DNA from: JBKHJZ01 sp046537875
Lineage (GTDB): Bacteria; Actinomycetota; Acidimicrobiia; Acidimicrobiales; VFJN01
Direction: 5' to 3'
NCBI GenBank assembly: GCA_046537875.1
Contig: JBKHJZ010000001.1
Location: 1 to 64,000, forward strand
Length of the DNA stretch: 64,000 nucleotides
Shown: positions 52,693 to 61,777 of the stretch, in pieces
Position numbering within the stretch: position 1 is the stretch's first letter
How the letters are laid out: each line of letters opens with the position of its first letter
The notes under the pieces: generated by a model
The model's database searches: none
What the model was told of the DNA's origin: nothing
The model's input: the letters and a program-made list of their open reading frames with translations, nothing else
Translations under genes and position numbers: made by a program

Positions 52693-54229
52693 CGGCTGTG
52701 GCCCGCAGCTCCCGCTTGAGGACCTTGCCGGAGGGGTTGCGGGGCAGGGCGTCGAGGAACGTGACGTCCTTCGGCACCTTGAACCCGGCGAGCTGGCCGC
52801 GGCAGTGCTCGATCAACTCCTCGGCGGTGGCCGCCGCACCGGGGCGGAGGACCACGTGGGCCACGGGCACCTCGCCCCAGCGCTCGTCGGGGCGCCCCAC
52901 CACCGCGACCTCGAGGACCGCCGGGTGGTCGTACAGCACCCGCTCGACCTCGGAGCCCGCGATGTTCTCGCCGCCGGAGACGATCATGTCCTTCAATCGG
53001 TCGACGATCCAGAGGTAGCCGTCCTCGTCGCGCACGCCGATGTCGCCGGTGTGGAACCAGCCCCCGGCGAACGCGGTGGCCGTGGCCTCAGGGTCGCGCC
53101 AGTAGCCCGTGAACACCTTGGGTCCGCGCAGGACGATCTCGCCCTTCCCGCCCGGCGCGACCGATCGCCCCTCCTCGTCCCAGACGTCGAGCTCGAGGTG
53201 CAGGCAGGGACGCCCGACGCTGCCCAGCTTGGTGATGATGCTGTCCCGGTCGAGGAAGGTGTCGCCGGAGACGGTCTCGGTGAGGCCGTAGGCGTCGGCG
53301 AACCACGCCGAGGGGAACGTGCGCTGGATCCGCTCGATCAGCGGGATCGGCATCTTCTCGCCGCCGTTGATGATCACCCGCACCGACGACAGGTCGCGCG
53401 ACCCGATGTCGGGCAGCGCCATGATGGCGTTGACCATGGCGGGGGCCAGCCAGACGGTGGTGACCCGGGAGCGCTCGAGCTCGTCGACGACGGCGGCGGC
53501 GTCGAAGGCCCGGTGGATGATGGTGGTGGCGCCGGCGGCGACGAGCGTGGTGGTGGTGAGGTCGAGCGCGCCCACGTGGTAGAGCGGTCCGCAGGCGAGG
53601 CCGAGGTCGTCGCGCGTGAAGCCGAACTCGACGATGTGGGCCAGGTTCTTCCACGCCAGGTTCCCGTGGGTGAGCATGACACCCTTCGGCCGTCCGGTCG
53701 TGCCCGACGTGTACATGAGCCGGTGCACGTCGTCGGGCCCGGCGGGCACCAGCGCCGGGGCGCCGCCCTGGCCGCGCAGCTCGGCGAGCGACGTCCAACC
53801 CTCGGGGGCCTTGGTCACCGTGCAGGCCCGGGCGATCTCGATGCCCGTGCCGGCGAGGGCCTCGTCGGCCAGCGGCGCCAGCGCGTCGTCGCAGACGACG
53901 GCCTTGGCCTGCGAGTGCTCGAGGATGTAGCCGACCTCGGGCGCGGCGAGCCGCCAGTTGATCGGCATCGCGATGGCCCCGAGGTGGTTGGCGGCGAAGA
54001 TGGTCTCGAGCAGTTCGGGGCAGTTGTACGCGAGCAGGGCCACCACGTCGCCCCGTCCGATCCCGCGTGACCGCAGGCCACCGGCGAGCGCCGCCGACCG
54101 GGCGGCCATCTCGGCGTAGGTGAGGGTCTCGCCCTCGAACACGGTGATGGGCCGCCCGGGAGACCGGGTGGCGTGGTGGGAGAGCACGCCGGCCCAGTTC
54201 ACGTCCACCGGCATCGTCGCGTCGGGCAT
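52652..54229 (-). CDS. AMP-dependent acyl-CoA synthetase
   Basis: A 525-residue ANL ligase: YTSGTTGRPKG (173-183), ADAYGLTETVSGDTFLDRDS, FHTGDIGVRDEDGYLWIVDR and C-terminal NPSGKVLKRELR. It activates a carboxylic acid as CoA thioester, probably the entry or post-ring-cleavage step of the module to the right. It is divergent from the TetR gene at 54318; the shared promoter holds a TTGTACCGACCGGTCAT operator 27 nt from the ligase start. The last 14 codons lie in a tandem duplication. Confidence 0.93.
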   Translation of the reverse strand: MPDATMPVDVNWAGVLSHHATRSPGRPITVFEGETLTYAEMAARSAALAGGLRSRGIGRGDVVALLAYNCPELLETIFAANHLGAIAMPINWRLAAPEVGYILEHSQAKAVVCDDALAPLADEALAGTGIEIARACTVTKAPEGWTSLAELRGQGGAPALVPAGPDDVHRLMYTSGTTGRPKGVMLTHGNLAWKNLAHIVEFGFTRDDLGLACGPLYHVGALDLTTTTLVAAGATTIIHRAFDAAAVVDELERSRVTTVWLAPAMVNAIMALPDIGSRDLSSVRVIINGGEKMPIPLIERIQRTFPSAWFADAYGLTETVSGDTFLDRDSIITKLGSVGRPCLHLELDVWDEEGRSVAPGGKGEIVLRGPKVFTGYWRDPEATATAFAGGWFHTGDIGVRDEDGYLWIVDRLKDMIVSGGENIAGSEVERVLYDHPAVLEVAVVGRPDERWGEVPVAHVVLRPGAAATAEELIEHCRGQLAGFKVPKDVTFLDALPRNPSGKVLKRELRATAEPGATLHGDGAIR

Positions 54230-54255
54230 CGGCGTGGCCCCCTCCCCACTTGCCG

Positions 54256-54272
54256 TTGTACCGACCGGTCAT
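54256..54272. promoter_or_regulatory. ACCGNNCGGT operator, site 1 (ligase/TetR promoter)
   Basis: TTGTACCGACCGGTCAT, core ACCGACCGGT at 54260-54269, lies between the ligase start (54229) and the TetR ATG (54318). It shares TTGTACCG, CGGTC and the next-but-one A with the sites at 57292 and 61778. Its position next to the TetR gene suggests autoregulation. Confidence 0.7.
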
Positions 54273-54317
54273 CCTATCGACCCGACCCGCACCGGGGGGC
54301 CGGTAGCCTGCGGGTCC

Positions 54318-54959
54318 ATGCCGTGGGCCGATCCGAGCGACGACTCCAGTCGCAGCGACCGGTGGCGGGCCCGCCGCGCCGCCATCGTCGACACGTCGGC
54401 CCGCCTGTTCGCTGCGCACGGCTACCACGCCACGGGCATCAACGAGCTGTGCGACGCCAACGACCTCGGCAAGGGCGCGCTGTACCACTACATCGGCTCG
54501 AAGGAGCACCTGCTCGCCGCCATCCACGACCGGGTGATGGACGAGGTCCTCCGGGGCGCCGACCGGGTCGCCGAGGCCGGCGGGTCCCCGCCCGCGCAGC
54601 TCGCCATGCTCGGCGAGGAGCTCCTCGACGTCATCCACCGCTTCCCCGACCACGTCTGGGTGTTCCTGCACGAGTTTCCCGCCCTCACCGGTGAGCGGGC
54701 CGAGCGCTTCCGGGCGCGCCGCCGGGAGTACGAGCGGCGGGTCGAGGCGGTGCTCCGGGCCGGCGTGGCGTCGGGGGAGTTCCGCGAGATCGACCCGTGG
54801 CTCACCGCCCGGGCGTGGCTGGGCATGCACAACTACACGTACCTGTGGCTGAAGCCCGGGCACCGCCTGTCGGCGAGGGACGTGGCCGAGCCGTTCGCCA
54901 CCATCTTCCTGCGGGGCATCCAGGGGTCGCTTCCCCTCGGCTCCGGCCGCCCTGGTTGA
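54318..54959 (+). CDS. TetR-family regulator, probable controller of the adjacent module
   Basis: A 213-residue TetR repressor with RAAIVDTSARLFAAHGYHATGINELCDANDLGKGALYHYIGSKEHLL (about 20-66); GKGALYHYIGSKE is the recognition region. The C-terminal domain ends in a Trp/Tyr-rich helix (WLGMHNYTYLWLKPGHRL) that likely forms the ligand pocket and dimer face. Its promoter and three further intergenic sites within 7.5 kb carry ACCGNNCGGT palindromes, so it is the best candidate regulator for ligase, SDR/amidohydrolase, cyclase, BVMO and Rieske genes. The ligand is unknown. Confidence 0.92.
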   Translation: MPWADPSDDSSRSDRWRARRAAIVDTSARLFAAHGYHATGINELCDANDLGKGALYHYIGSKEHLLAAIHDRVMDEVLRGADRVAEAGGSPPAQLAMLGEELLDVIHRFPDHVWVFLHEFPALTGERAERFRARRREYERRVEAVLRAGVASGEFREIDPWLTARAWLGMHNYTYLWLKPGHRLSARDVAEPFATIFLRGIQGSLPLGSGRPG

Positions 54960-55020
54960 CGCCGGCACCCCAGCCGCCGTCGTACCGCTCGGCGCTCCAT
55001 GGCCGCGACGAAGTGATCCT

Positions 55021-55040
55021 ATTGGACCGACCGGTAGAGG
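55021..55040. promoter_or_regulatory. ACCGNNCGGT site 2, in a convergent gap
   Basis: ATTGGACCGACCGGTAGAGG, core ACCGACCGGT at 55026-55035, lies between the stops of the TetR gene (54959) and the SDR (55057), where no promoter is expected. It may be a decoy or a relic, or may serve an unrecognised transcript. Confidence 0.45.
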
Positions 55041-55056
55041 CGGGTGGTCGCCCGGG

Positions 55057-55950
55057 TCAGTCGGGGTCGAGGTGCGAGAGGAACCGGGCCGACCAGTCCG
55101 TGAGGCTGGCCGGCACCGTGTAGCCGGCCTCGTCGTTGATCGCCGCCCAGTGCGCGGCGACGTCCTCGATCGTCGCGGCGCCGCCCTCGTCGACCCAGCC
55201 CGGGGTGGACGCGATGAACAGGCGGGCGAAGCGGCCGGCGCCGGCCGTGTAGATCTCCCCGCTGACCCGGCACGCCTCGTGGGCGAGGTAGGCGACCATC
55301 GGGGCCACCCGCTCCGGCGGCATGTCCGGCCCGCCGCCGGCGGCCATCCGGGTCGACGCCGCCGGGGCGATGCAGTTCGCGGTGACCCCGTGCCGGGCGC
55401 CCGCCGTCGCGAGGCTCCGGGCCAGGCCGATGACCCCGCCCTTGGCCACGGCGTACGCCGTGTTGCCGGGAAGCCCGAGCATCCCCGTGGAGGTGGTGAG
55501 GACCACCCGCCCGTAGCCCCGGTCGACGAAGTGGGGCCAGGCCGCGCGCGCCGCGAAGAACGATCCACCGAGGTGCACCGCGAGGTGGGCCTCGTAGTCG
55601 TCGGTGGGCACGTCGGGGAACGGCGCCCACCGCATGATCCCCGCGTTGGCGACGAGCACGTCGACGCGGCCGAACGCTCGAGCGGCGGCGCCGACGAGTG
55701 CCTCGGCGCCGGGCTCGGTGGCCACGTCGGAGGTGTCGGCGATCGCCGTCCCGCCGGCGTCCGTGATCTCGGCGGCGACTGCGGCGGCCGGCCCGGCGTC
55801 GGCGCCTTCGCCGGCCATCGATCCGCCGAGGTCGTTGACCACGACCGCGGCGCCCCGCTCGGCGAGCAGGCGCGCGTAGGCCCGGCCGAGGCCGCGGCCG
55901 GCGCCGGTGACGACGGCGACGCGCCCGTCGAAGCGGAGGTGCTCGCTCAT
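55057..55950 (-). CDS. Short-chain dehydrogenase (multifunctional-enzyme/HSD17B4-like)
   Basis: A 297-residue SDR of the longer peroxisomal-MFE type: VAVVTGAGRGLGRAYARLLAERGAAVVVNDLGGS, VANAGIMRWAPF, TTSTGMLG, YAVAKGGVIGLARSL, then a C-terminal extension (YTAGAGRFARLFIASTPGWVDEG) shared with (3R)-hydroxyacyl-CoA dehydrogenase domains. It probably oxidises a hydroxyacyl-CoA. It lies 34 nt downstream of the amidohydrolase on the same strand and is likely in its operon, under the operator at 57292. Confidence 0.88.
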   Translation of the reverse strand: MSEHLRFDGRVAVVTGAGRGLGRAYARLLAERGAAVVVNDLGGSMAGEGADAGPAAAVAAEITDAGGTAIADTSDVATEPGAEALVGAAARAFGRVDVLVANAGIMRWAPFPDVPTDDYEAHLAVHLGGSFFAARAAWPHFVDRGYGRVVLTTSTGMLGLPGNTAYAVAKGGVIGLARSLATAGARHGVTANCIAPAASTRMAAGGGPDMPPERVAPMVAYLAHEACRVSGEIYTAGAGRFARLFIASTPGWVDEGGAATIEDVAAHWAAINDEAGYTVPASLTDWSARFLSHLDPD

Positions 55951-55984
55951 GGCCGGTCGGCGGATCGGCGCCGGCGCGGGCGGC

Positions 55985-57229
55985 TCAGGCCGGCACCGGT
56001 GCCAGGCCGAGGACGTTCGCGAGCGTGCCGCCCAGGATCGCCTTGCGCTCGTCGTCGGGAAGGCCGGCGAGCTGCGTGGCGATCAGCTCGCGGCTGCCAC
56101 GGAAGGTGCCCTCGGCATGCGGGTAGTCGTTGCCCCACACGATGGTCGAGAGGCCGGTGATGTGCCGGCAGGCCACCGCCACCGGGTCGTCCTGGAACTG
56201 CACGTGGAACTGGCGCCGGACGTACTCGCTCGGCATCAGCGGGTACGGCCACTTCTCGTTCAGGCGGAACAGCTGCGCCATGTCGGGCTGGTCGTGGGCC
56301 GGCCGGCTGTCGTCCCAGCGGCCGAGCCACCAGTCGGGGTCCTGGCCGGTGCCGGTGATCCAGCACTTGTCGAGGCCGCCGACGAGCGACGACAGCCAGT
56401 GGGCGTTGAACTCGATCAGGCAGAAGTGCAGGTCGGGGTAGCGCTCGGGCACGCCGGCCCCGATGAGGTGGCAGATCAGCTGTTGCGGGACGATGGTGCC
56501 GTAGACGGCCTGGGTGACCATCCGCTTCGCCGCCGCCTTCCCGGTCATCGGCTGGTTGACCTGGGCGGCGTTCTCCAGCACCACCTTCAGCGTGGTGGCC
56601 TCGGCGTCGTCGACCTTCACGCCGCCGGTCTGGGTGTGGAAGAAGGGTTGCACGCCGTTGGCCTGCGCCGCCGCCCACACCGGGTCGAGCTCGTGTGTGT
56701 GGTAGTTCCGCGGCGGCGTCGCCGGCAGGAGGATCGCCCGGAAGCCGTTCCCGGCCACCCGCTCGATCTCGGTGACGGCGTCGTCGACGTCGGTGATGGG
56801 GATCGGTGCCGTGAATACCAGGCGGTCGAAGTACGGCGCGAACCGCTCGACGATGTAGTCGTTGTAGACCCGGGCGTGGGCCATCGACAGCTCGTGGTCG
56901 TCGGAGTAGAGGCCGAACAGCGACAGGTTCGGGTGCATGACCTGGACGTCGACCCCGTCCAGGTCCATGTCCTCGAGGATGCACTCCGGGTCGCCCTCGG
57001 GCATGCGGCCGCCGGTCTGGCGGTAGCGGGAGATGGTCCAGCCCTCGTAGCCGGCGGTGTGCAGCCGGCGGAACTTGCGGGCGCCGCCCTCCACCCAGGG
57101 CTCGTCGAGCTCGAAGTCCTCCTCCCACACCGCGCGGTCGCGGAGGTGCCTCGGGAGGCGGGTCTTGAACAGGTCGGTCGGCTCGAGGACGTGCCCGTCC
57201 CCCGAGACGACGAAGTCCTTCTCAACCAT
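55985..57229 (-). CDS. Amidohydrolase-2 family (ACMSD-like) metal-dependent hydrolase/decarboxylase
   Basis: A 414-residue TIM-barrel protein. The metal motif is VVSGDGHVLEP (Asp11, His13), a barrel histidine lies in VQPFFHTQTGGV, and the final aspartate in IVWGNDYPHAEGTF. It is homologous in layout to the gene at 30121. Such enzymes decarboxylate or hydrolyse ring-cleavage products in aromatic and steroid catabolism. The ATG at 57227-57229 lies 63 nt from a strong ACCGATCGGT operator shared with the divergent cyclase gene. Confidence 0.88.
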   Translation of the reverse strand: MVEKDFVVSGDGHVLEPTDLFKTRLPRHLRDRAVWEEDFELDEPWVEGGARKFRRLHTAGYEGWTISRYRQTGGRMPEGDPECILEDMDLDGVDVQVMHPNLSLFGLYSDDHELSMAHARVYNDYIVERFAPYFDRLVFTAPIPITDVDDAVTEIERVAGNGFRAILLPATPPRNYHTHELDPVWAAAQANGVQPFFHTQTGGVKVDDAEATTLKVVLENAAQVNQPMTGKAAAKRMVTQAVYGTIVPQQLICHLIGAGVPERYPDLHFCLIEFNAHWLSSLVGGLDKCWITGTGQDPDWWLGRWDDSRPAHDQPDMAQLFRLNEKWPYPLMPSEYVRRQFHVQFQDDPVAVACRHITGLSTIVWGNDYPHAEGTFRGSRELIATQLAGLPDDERKAILGGTLANVLGLAPVPA

Positions 57230-57291
57230 CGTGCTCTACCTTCCCGAGCATGAAAATTGCGTTGTCGTCGTGCGCGAAAGCCCGTCCCCAA

Positions 57292-57310
57292 AGTAGACCG
57301 ATCGGTACAA
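57292..57310. promoter_or_regulatory. ACCGATCGGT operator, site 3 (amidohydrolase/cyclase promoter)
   Basis: AGTAGACCGATCGGTACAA has the perfect palindromic core ACCGATCGGT at 57297-57306. Its reverse complement is identical over 19 bases to site 4 at 61778-61796. It lies 63 nt from the amidohydrolase start and 23 nt from the cyclase GTG, in a divergent promoter. Confidence 0.75.
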
Positions 57311-57332
57311 CCCCGGCAACGAGGAGGACGAC

Positions 57333-58370
57333 GTGACGTCACGGTGGAGGCAGCGCCCACCGGGGTCGACCTGGGGGGACTGGGGTGACGACGACGAGCT
57401 GGGCCGGATCAACCTGCTCACCCCCGAGAAGGTGCTCCACGGGGTGCGCGAGGTGGAGCACGGCCTCTCGTTCTGCCTGAGCCTGCCGCTCGACCTGCCC
57501 GGCGGCACCGTGCTCAACCAGCGCCGCCGCCCGCCCCGCGTCGCTCCGACCGAGGACATGGAGGGCACCCCGGCCACCTTCTACAACGTCCACATGAGCG
57601 AGATGCCCGGCTTCGGCGACCCCAAGTACGTCGATGTCTGGGCCGACGACGTGGTCACCCTGGCGCTGCAGTACTCCACGCAGTGGGACTCGCTCGCCCA
57701 CGTCGGCGCCGAGTTCGACGCCGACGGCGACGGGGTCGACGAGGCCGTCTACTACAACGGCTACCGGGCCGGGGTCGATCTCGAGGGCCCCACCGCCGAC
57801 GGCCGCTGCGTCGCCCACCACCTCGGCCTCGAGCACATGGCCGTCCACGGCGTGCAGGGCCGCGGCGTCCTCGTCGACCTCGAGGCCCACCTCGGCCGCG
57901 AGTGGCGGGCCGTCGACCTGGCCACCCTGCAGGCGATCATGGACGCCGACGGCGTGGTGGTGGAGCCCGGCGACGTCCTGCTCCTCCACACCGGCTTCGC
58001 CACCCAGCTCGTGGAGTGGGGCGGGGCGCCCGACCCGCGCACGGTCTTCACGACGGGCAGCTACCTCGACGCCCACGACCAGGCGCTGCTCGAGTGGATC
58101 GCCGACAGCGGGATCGCCGCGCTCGCGGCCGACAACTACGCGGTGGAGGGGCTGCTCGGGAAGGACCGGGATCCCGCCCGCCACTCGTTCCTGCCCATCC
58201 ACCACCTGTGCCTGTTCAAGCTCGGGGTGCCCCTCGGCGAGCTGTGGTACCTGCGCGACCTGGCCGCCTGGCTGCGGGAGCACGGCCGCAGCCGGTTCCT
58301 GCTCACGGCGCCGCCGCTCCGCCTGCCCGGCATCGTCGGCTCACCCGTCACCCCGATCGCGACCGTGTGA
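57333..58370 (+). CDS. Cyclase-family (kynurenine-formamidase-like) metal-dependent hydrolase
   Basis: A 345-residue cyclase-family protein. The metal-binding core is YSTQWDSLAHVGAEFD followed by YYNGYRAG and the histidine stretch HHLGLEHMAVHGVQGRGVLVDLEAH; GDVLLLHTGF is also typical. Family members hydrolyse amides, lactones or cyclic intermediates using zinc or manganese. GAGGAGGACGAC precedes the GTG at 57333. It is divergent from the amidohydrolase with an ACCGATCGGT operator between, and could open the lactone produced by the BVMO encoded nearby (inference). Confidence 0.88.
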   Translation: MTSRWRQRPPGSTWGDWGDDDELGRINLLTPEKVLHGVREVEHGLSFCLSLPLDLPGGTVLNQRRRPPRVAPTEDMEGTPATFYNVHMSEMPGFGDPKYVDVWADDVVTLALQYSTQWDSLAHVGAEFDADGDGVDEAVYYNGYRAGVDLEGPTADGRCVAHHLGLEHMAVHGVQGRGVLVDLEAHLGREWRAVDLATLQAIMDADGVVVEPGDVLLLHTGFATQLVEWGGAPDPRTVFTTGSYLDAHDQALLEWIADSGIAALAADNYAVEGLLGKDRDPARHSFLPIHHLCLFKLGVPLGELWYLRDLAAWLREHGRSRFLLTAPPLRLPGIVGSPVTPIATV

Positions 58371-58603
58371 CCTCGGCCGATCGCGCGGTCGCTCGTTGCT
58401 CGATCGTGCCGGGTCCGGTGAGACCCTCACCATCATCACCGGTCGCCCCGCCATCATGCTCGCTCCCTCGGACCACGTTCGGGGACCGCACGTGCTGCCG
58501 GAGAGCGTGCCGTTCGATCGGGCTGCCTTCAGCGGTGTGGCGGCACGCTTCACGACGTATGATGGCTGCGGTCGGAGGCTGTCACTGACGGGGGGAGTGT
58601 GAC

Positions 58604-60130
58604 GTGCCTGTTCGTCGTCGCGACCTGCTGAGGGGCGGCCTCGCCGCCGGTGCCATGGTGGCGCTCGGCCCGAGGGCTGCGCTGAGCGCGCCACTCGTGA
58701 CCCCTCGGGGTCGGGGCGCGCAGCGGCGTTCGGCGCTCTTTCCGGGCGTCCGCCTCGTCCATGCCGACCTCCACAACCACAGCCACCTGTCCGACGGTGC
58801 CGGTGACCCGTCCGCCTTCCACGCCATGATGCGGCGGGAGGGGTTGGACATAGCGGCGCTGACCGACCACACCGTCGCGGGTTTCGGGCGCCGGGACTTC
58901 TGTGCTCCGGTGCCCGACGTCGTGGGTGAGGCGAACCCGTGCCGCTCGATCCTCGGCATGACGGACGCGGGCTGGCAGACCACGCGCCGGCTCGCGGACG
59001 ACGCCGACGCCCCGGCCCGGTACGCGGCGCTGCCCGGCTTCGAGTGGTCGAGCCCGCATCTCGGGCACATGAACGTCTGGTTCAGCGAGGACTGGATGGA
59101 TGCGCTGCGGACCGGCGGCGTCACCGCCGACGGGCTGGCCCAGGTCGGCCTCCCGATCGAGCTGCTGGAGCTGCTGCTGCGGACGGAGTTCGGCGAGCTG
59201 ATGACCGAAGCCGAGATCGCCGAGCTGCTCACCGCCATCCGCGACCAGGACCCGGTGGGCATGCGGCTCTTCTACGACTGGCTGCTGCGCCGGCCCGGCG
59301 ACGGCGAGCTGGGCGGCGGTGCCGACGGGCTGACGGGGTTCAACCACCCGAACCGTGAACCGGCGGTGTTCGACGACTTCGCCTTCGACGAGCGCATCGC
59401 CGACCGCATGGTGTCTCTGGAGCTGTTCAACCGGCGCGAGGACTACCTGTTCAAGAACCTGGCGGCCGGCATGCCCTCGCCCCTCGTGGCCTGCCTCAAC
59501 GCCGGCTGGCGGGTGGGGATCATCGGCACCACCGACGAGCACGGCGTGCAGTGGGGCGTCGAGCAGGGCAAGGGTCGGACGGGGCTGTGGCTGCGAGGGC
59601 TGCAACGACGTGGTGTGCGCGACGCCCTGCTCGCACGTCGCGTGTTCGGTACCCGGGAGGCGGGGTTGCGCCTCGCCGCAACCGCCGACCGTGTGCCCAT
59701 GGGTGGCAGCCTCCCCGGACGTGCGGGCCGCACGAGATTCGCGGTCGATCTCGACCTGGGACCCGAGCGCGCCGGAATGCCCGTCGCGGTGCAGGTTCTG
59801 CGACCGGGCACCGAGGTGCCCCAGGTCGCCGACGTGATCACGGCCGAGTCCGCGCAGCCGCACGGGCGGCCCGGCGCCCGGCCGATCACCTTCGATGTGC
59901 ACCTGGACCCTGACGACGGTGACTGGGTCGTGCTCCGCGTTGCGGATCCGGCGACGCCGAGCGACGCACCCGCGCCATTCGACCACCCGTGCAACGACTG
60001 GGCACTCGCCTACACCAGCCCGTGGTGGCTCGGTGCGCCGCCGCCGGCAGGCCGCCGGGGTTCCACGACCCTCGCACCCCGGGGGCGGGCTGCGCCCGCC
60101 GAGCCGAGATGGTGGGTCCACGATCACTGA
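58604..60130 (+). CDS. CehA/McbA-like PHP-type metallohydrolase, Tat-exported
   Basis: A 508-residue protein with a twin-arginine signal (RRRDLLRGGLAAGAMVALG, residues 4-22) and probable cleavage near ALSAP. The metal motif HADLHNHSHLSDG (53-65) with Asp88-His89 (TDHT), FNHPN and IIGTTDEHG marks the PHP/CehA family; some members hydrolyse carbaryl-type esters, but the true substrate is unknown. The GTG at 58604 follows a GGGGGAG. The 233-bp upstream gap holds a TATGAT -10-like hexamer at 58558-58563 and no gene. It lacks an ACCGNNCGGT site of its own. Confidence 0.85.
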   Translation: MPVRRRDLLRGGLAAGAMVALGPRAALSAPLVTPRGRGAQRRSALFPGVRLVHADLHNHSHLSDGAGDPSAFHAMMRREGLDIAALTDHTVAGFGRRDFCAPVPDVVGEANPCRSILGMTDAGWQTTRRLADDADAPARYAALPGFEWSSPHLGHMNVWFSEDWMDALRTGGVTADGLAQVGLPIELLELLLRTEFGELMTEAEIAELLTAIRDQDPVGMRLFYDWLLRRPGDGELGGGADGLTGFNHPNREPAVFDDFAFDERIADRMVSLELFNRREDYLFKNLAAGMPSPLVACLNAGWRVGIIGTTDEHGVQWGVEQGKGRTGLWLRGLQRRGVRDALLARRVFGTREAGLRLAATADRVPMGGSLPGRAGRTRFAVDLDLGPERAGMPVAVQVLRPGTEVPQVADVITAESAQPHGRPGARPITFDVHLDPDDGDWVVLRVADPATPSDAPAPFDHPCNDWALAYTSPWWLGAPPPAGRRGSTTLAPRGRAAPAEPRWWVHDH

Positions 60131-60134
60131 ACGT

Positions 60135-61730
60135 TCAGGCGGAGCGTGCCGTGGCGCCCACGCGTGACCGGCGGAACGCCGCGTAGCCGGTGGCCTTCAC
60201 CCGGGCGATCTCCTTGTGGAGCTTGGGGCGCCCGCCGGCGTTGAGGAGGTAGCGCTTCGGCTTGCCCGGGATGTTGCCGCCGACGTACTGGCCGATCGTC
60301 CCGAACGGTGTCTCGGCGGCGGCCCGGTCGACCATGTCGGTCCAGCGCCGCTCGGCCTCGGGCGTCACCTCGACGACGCCGTAGCCCTGTGCGCGTGCGT
60401 CGACGAGCACGTCGGTCACGAAGTCGACCTGGTCGCCGTTGTAGCGGGGGTTGTTGCCGGCGGCGGCGTGCGGGCCGCCCGGGAAGAACAGGTTCGGGAA
60501 GCCGGCGGTCTGGATGCCGAGGAACGTCGAGGGCCCCTCGGCCCAGTGGTCGGTGAGGGCGAGGGCGTCGCGGCCGACGATGCCCATGCGGGTCATGGCG
60601 CCGGTGCCGAAGTCGAACCCGGTGGCCCACACGATGACGTCGTGCTCGCGGCGGGTCGCGGTGGTCCGGATGCCGGACTCCGTGACCCGCACCATCGGCT
60701 CCTCCCTGAGGTCGACGAGCGACACGTGCGGCTCGTTGAACGCCTCGAAGAAGCCGGCCACGTACGGCGGGCGCTTCTCGCCGTAGCGGTGGTCGTTCGG
60801 GATCAGCTTCTCGGCCGTCTCCGGGTCGTGCACGATGCTGCGGATCTTGCCGGCGATGAACTCGCACCACTCCCGGTTGGCCTCGCCGTTGGTGAGGATG
60901 TCCGCGTAGTTGCTGGTGAACTTCATGAACCCGGGGCTCGCCCACATCCGCTCGAAGAACGCCTGCCGTTCCTCGGGGGTGTCGTCGAACGCCGAGCGCG
61001 GGTTCGGCGGGTGGTGGAACCCGTGGACGGAGCGGTCCACCAGATCGCACAGCTCCTCGAAGCCCGCTCGGAGCTCCGCCTGCTCCGCCGGGGTGATCGG
61101 CCGGTTGTTCAGCGGGGTGCACCAGTTGGCGCTGCGCTGGTACACGGTGAGCTCGGCGACCTCGTCCACCACCGCCGCCACCACCTGCACGCCGGACGAC
61201 GAGGTGCCCACGACGGCGACCCGCTGTCCGGCGAGGTCCACGGGCTCGGCGGGCCACCGGCCGGTGTGGTGCTGCACACCGCCGAAATCGCCCCGTCCGG
61301 GGATGTCGGGGACGTAGGGCACGGACAGCACGCCGGTCGCAGCGACGAGGAACCGCGCCCGGCTGGCGCCGCCGTCGTCGGTGGCGACCAGCCACGTGCC
61401 CGTCGCCTCGTTCCACCGCGCGGACGTGACCCGGGCGCCGAAGCACATGTGCCGGCGAAGGTCGAAGCGGTCGACGACGTGGTTGAGGTAGCGCTCGATC
61501 TCGGGCTGGGTGGCGAAGTGCTCCTGCCACTCCCACTCCTCGAACAGCTCCTTCGAGAACAGGTAGCCGTACGTGTAGCTCTCCGAATCGAACCGGGCGC
61601 CCGGGTAGCGGTTCCAGAACCACGTGCCGCCCACGCCGTCGCCGGCCTCGACGAGCCGGGCGGTGAAGCCCTCCTCGAGGGCCCGGTGCAGCTGGTGGAT
61701 GCCGGTGATGCCGGCGCCCACGACGAGCAC
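60135..61730 (-). CDS. Flavin-containing Baeyer-Villiger monooxygenase
   Basis: About 531 residues. It has two Rossmann motifs (VLVVGAGITGIHQL and VAVVGTSSSGVQVV) and the exact type I BVMO fingerprint FGGVQHHTGRWP (149-160 from GTG 61730), matching FxGxxxHxxxWP. It inserts oxygen next to a ketone, giving an ester or lactone, with NADPH and FAD. The start is doubtful: the only standard codons are GTG 61730, right at the first strand, and GTG 61808, which would place the operator at 61778 inside the gene. It is divergent from the Rieske oxygenase. Confidence 0.92.
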   Translation of the reverse strand: MLVVGAGITGIHQLHRALEEGFTARLVEAGDGVGGTWFWNRYPGARFDSESYTYGYLFSKELFEEWEWQEHFATQPEIERYLNHVVDRFDLRRHMCFGARVTSARWNEATGTWLVATDDGGASRARFLVAATGVLSVPYVPDIPGRGDFGGVQHHTGRWPAEPVDLAGQRVAVVGTSSSGVQVVAAVVDEVAELTVYQRSANWCTPLNNRPITPAEQAELRAGFEELCDLVDRSVHGFHHPPNPRSAFDDTPEERQAFFERMWASPGFMKFTSNYADILTNGEANREWCEFIAGKIRSIVHDPETAEKLIPNDHRYGEKRPPYVAGFFEAFNEPHVSLVDLREEPMVRVTESGIRTTATRREHDVIVWATGFDFGTGAMTRMGIVGRDALALTDHWAEGPSTFLGIQTAGFPNLFFPGGPHAAAGNNPRYNGDQVDFVTDVLVDARAQGYGVVEVTPEAERRWTDMVDRAAAETPFGTIGQYVGGNIPGKPKRYLLNAGGRPKLHKEIARVKATGYAAFRRSRVGATARSA

Positions 61731-61777
61731 GTCGACGTCTGCCGGCGGCGGTGGGGTGATGCGAGCGGTTCCCGATT

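Noticed and set aside
58558..58563. TATGAT as a mapped promoter for the CehA-like gene
   Set aside because: No convincing -35 element at the right spacing; mentioned only as a -10-like hexamer.
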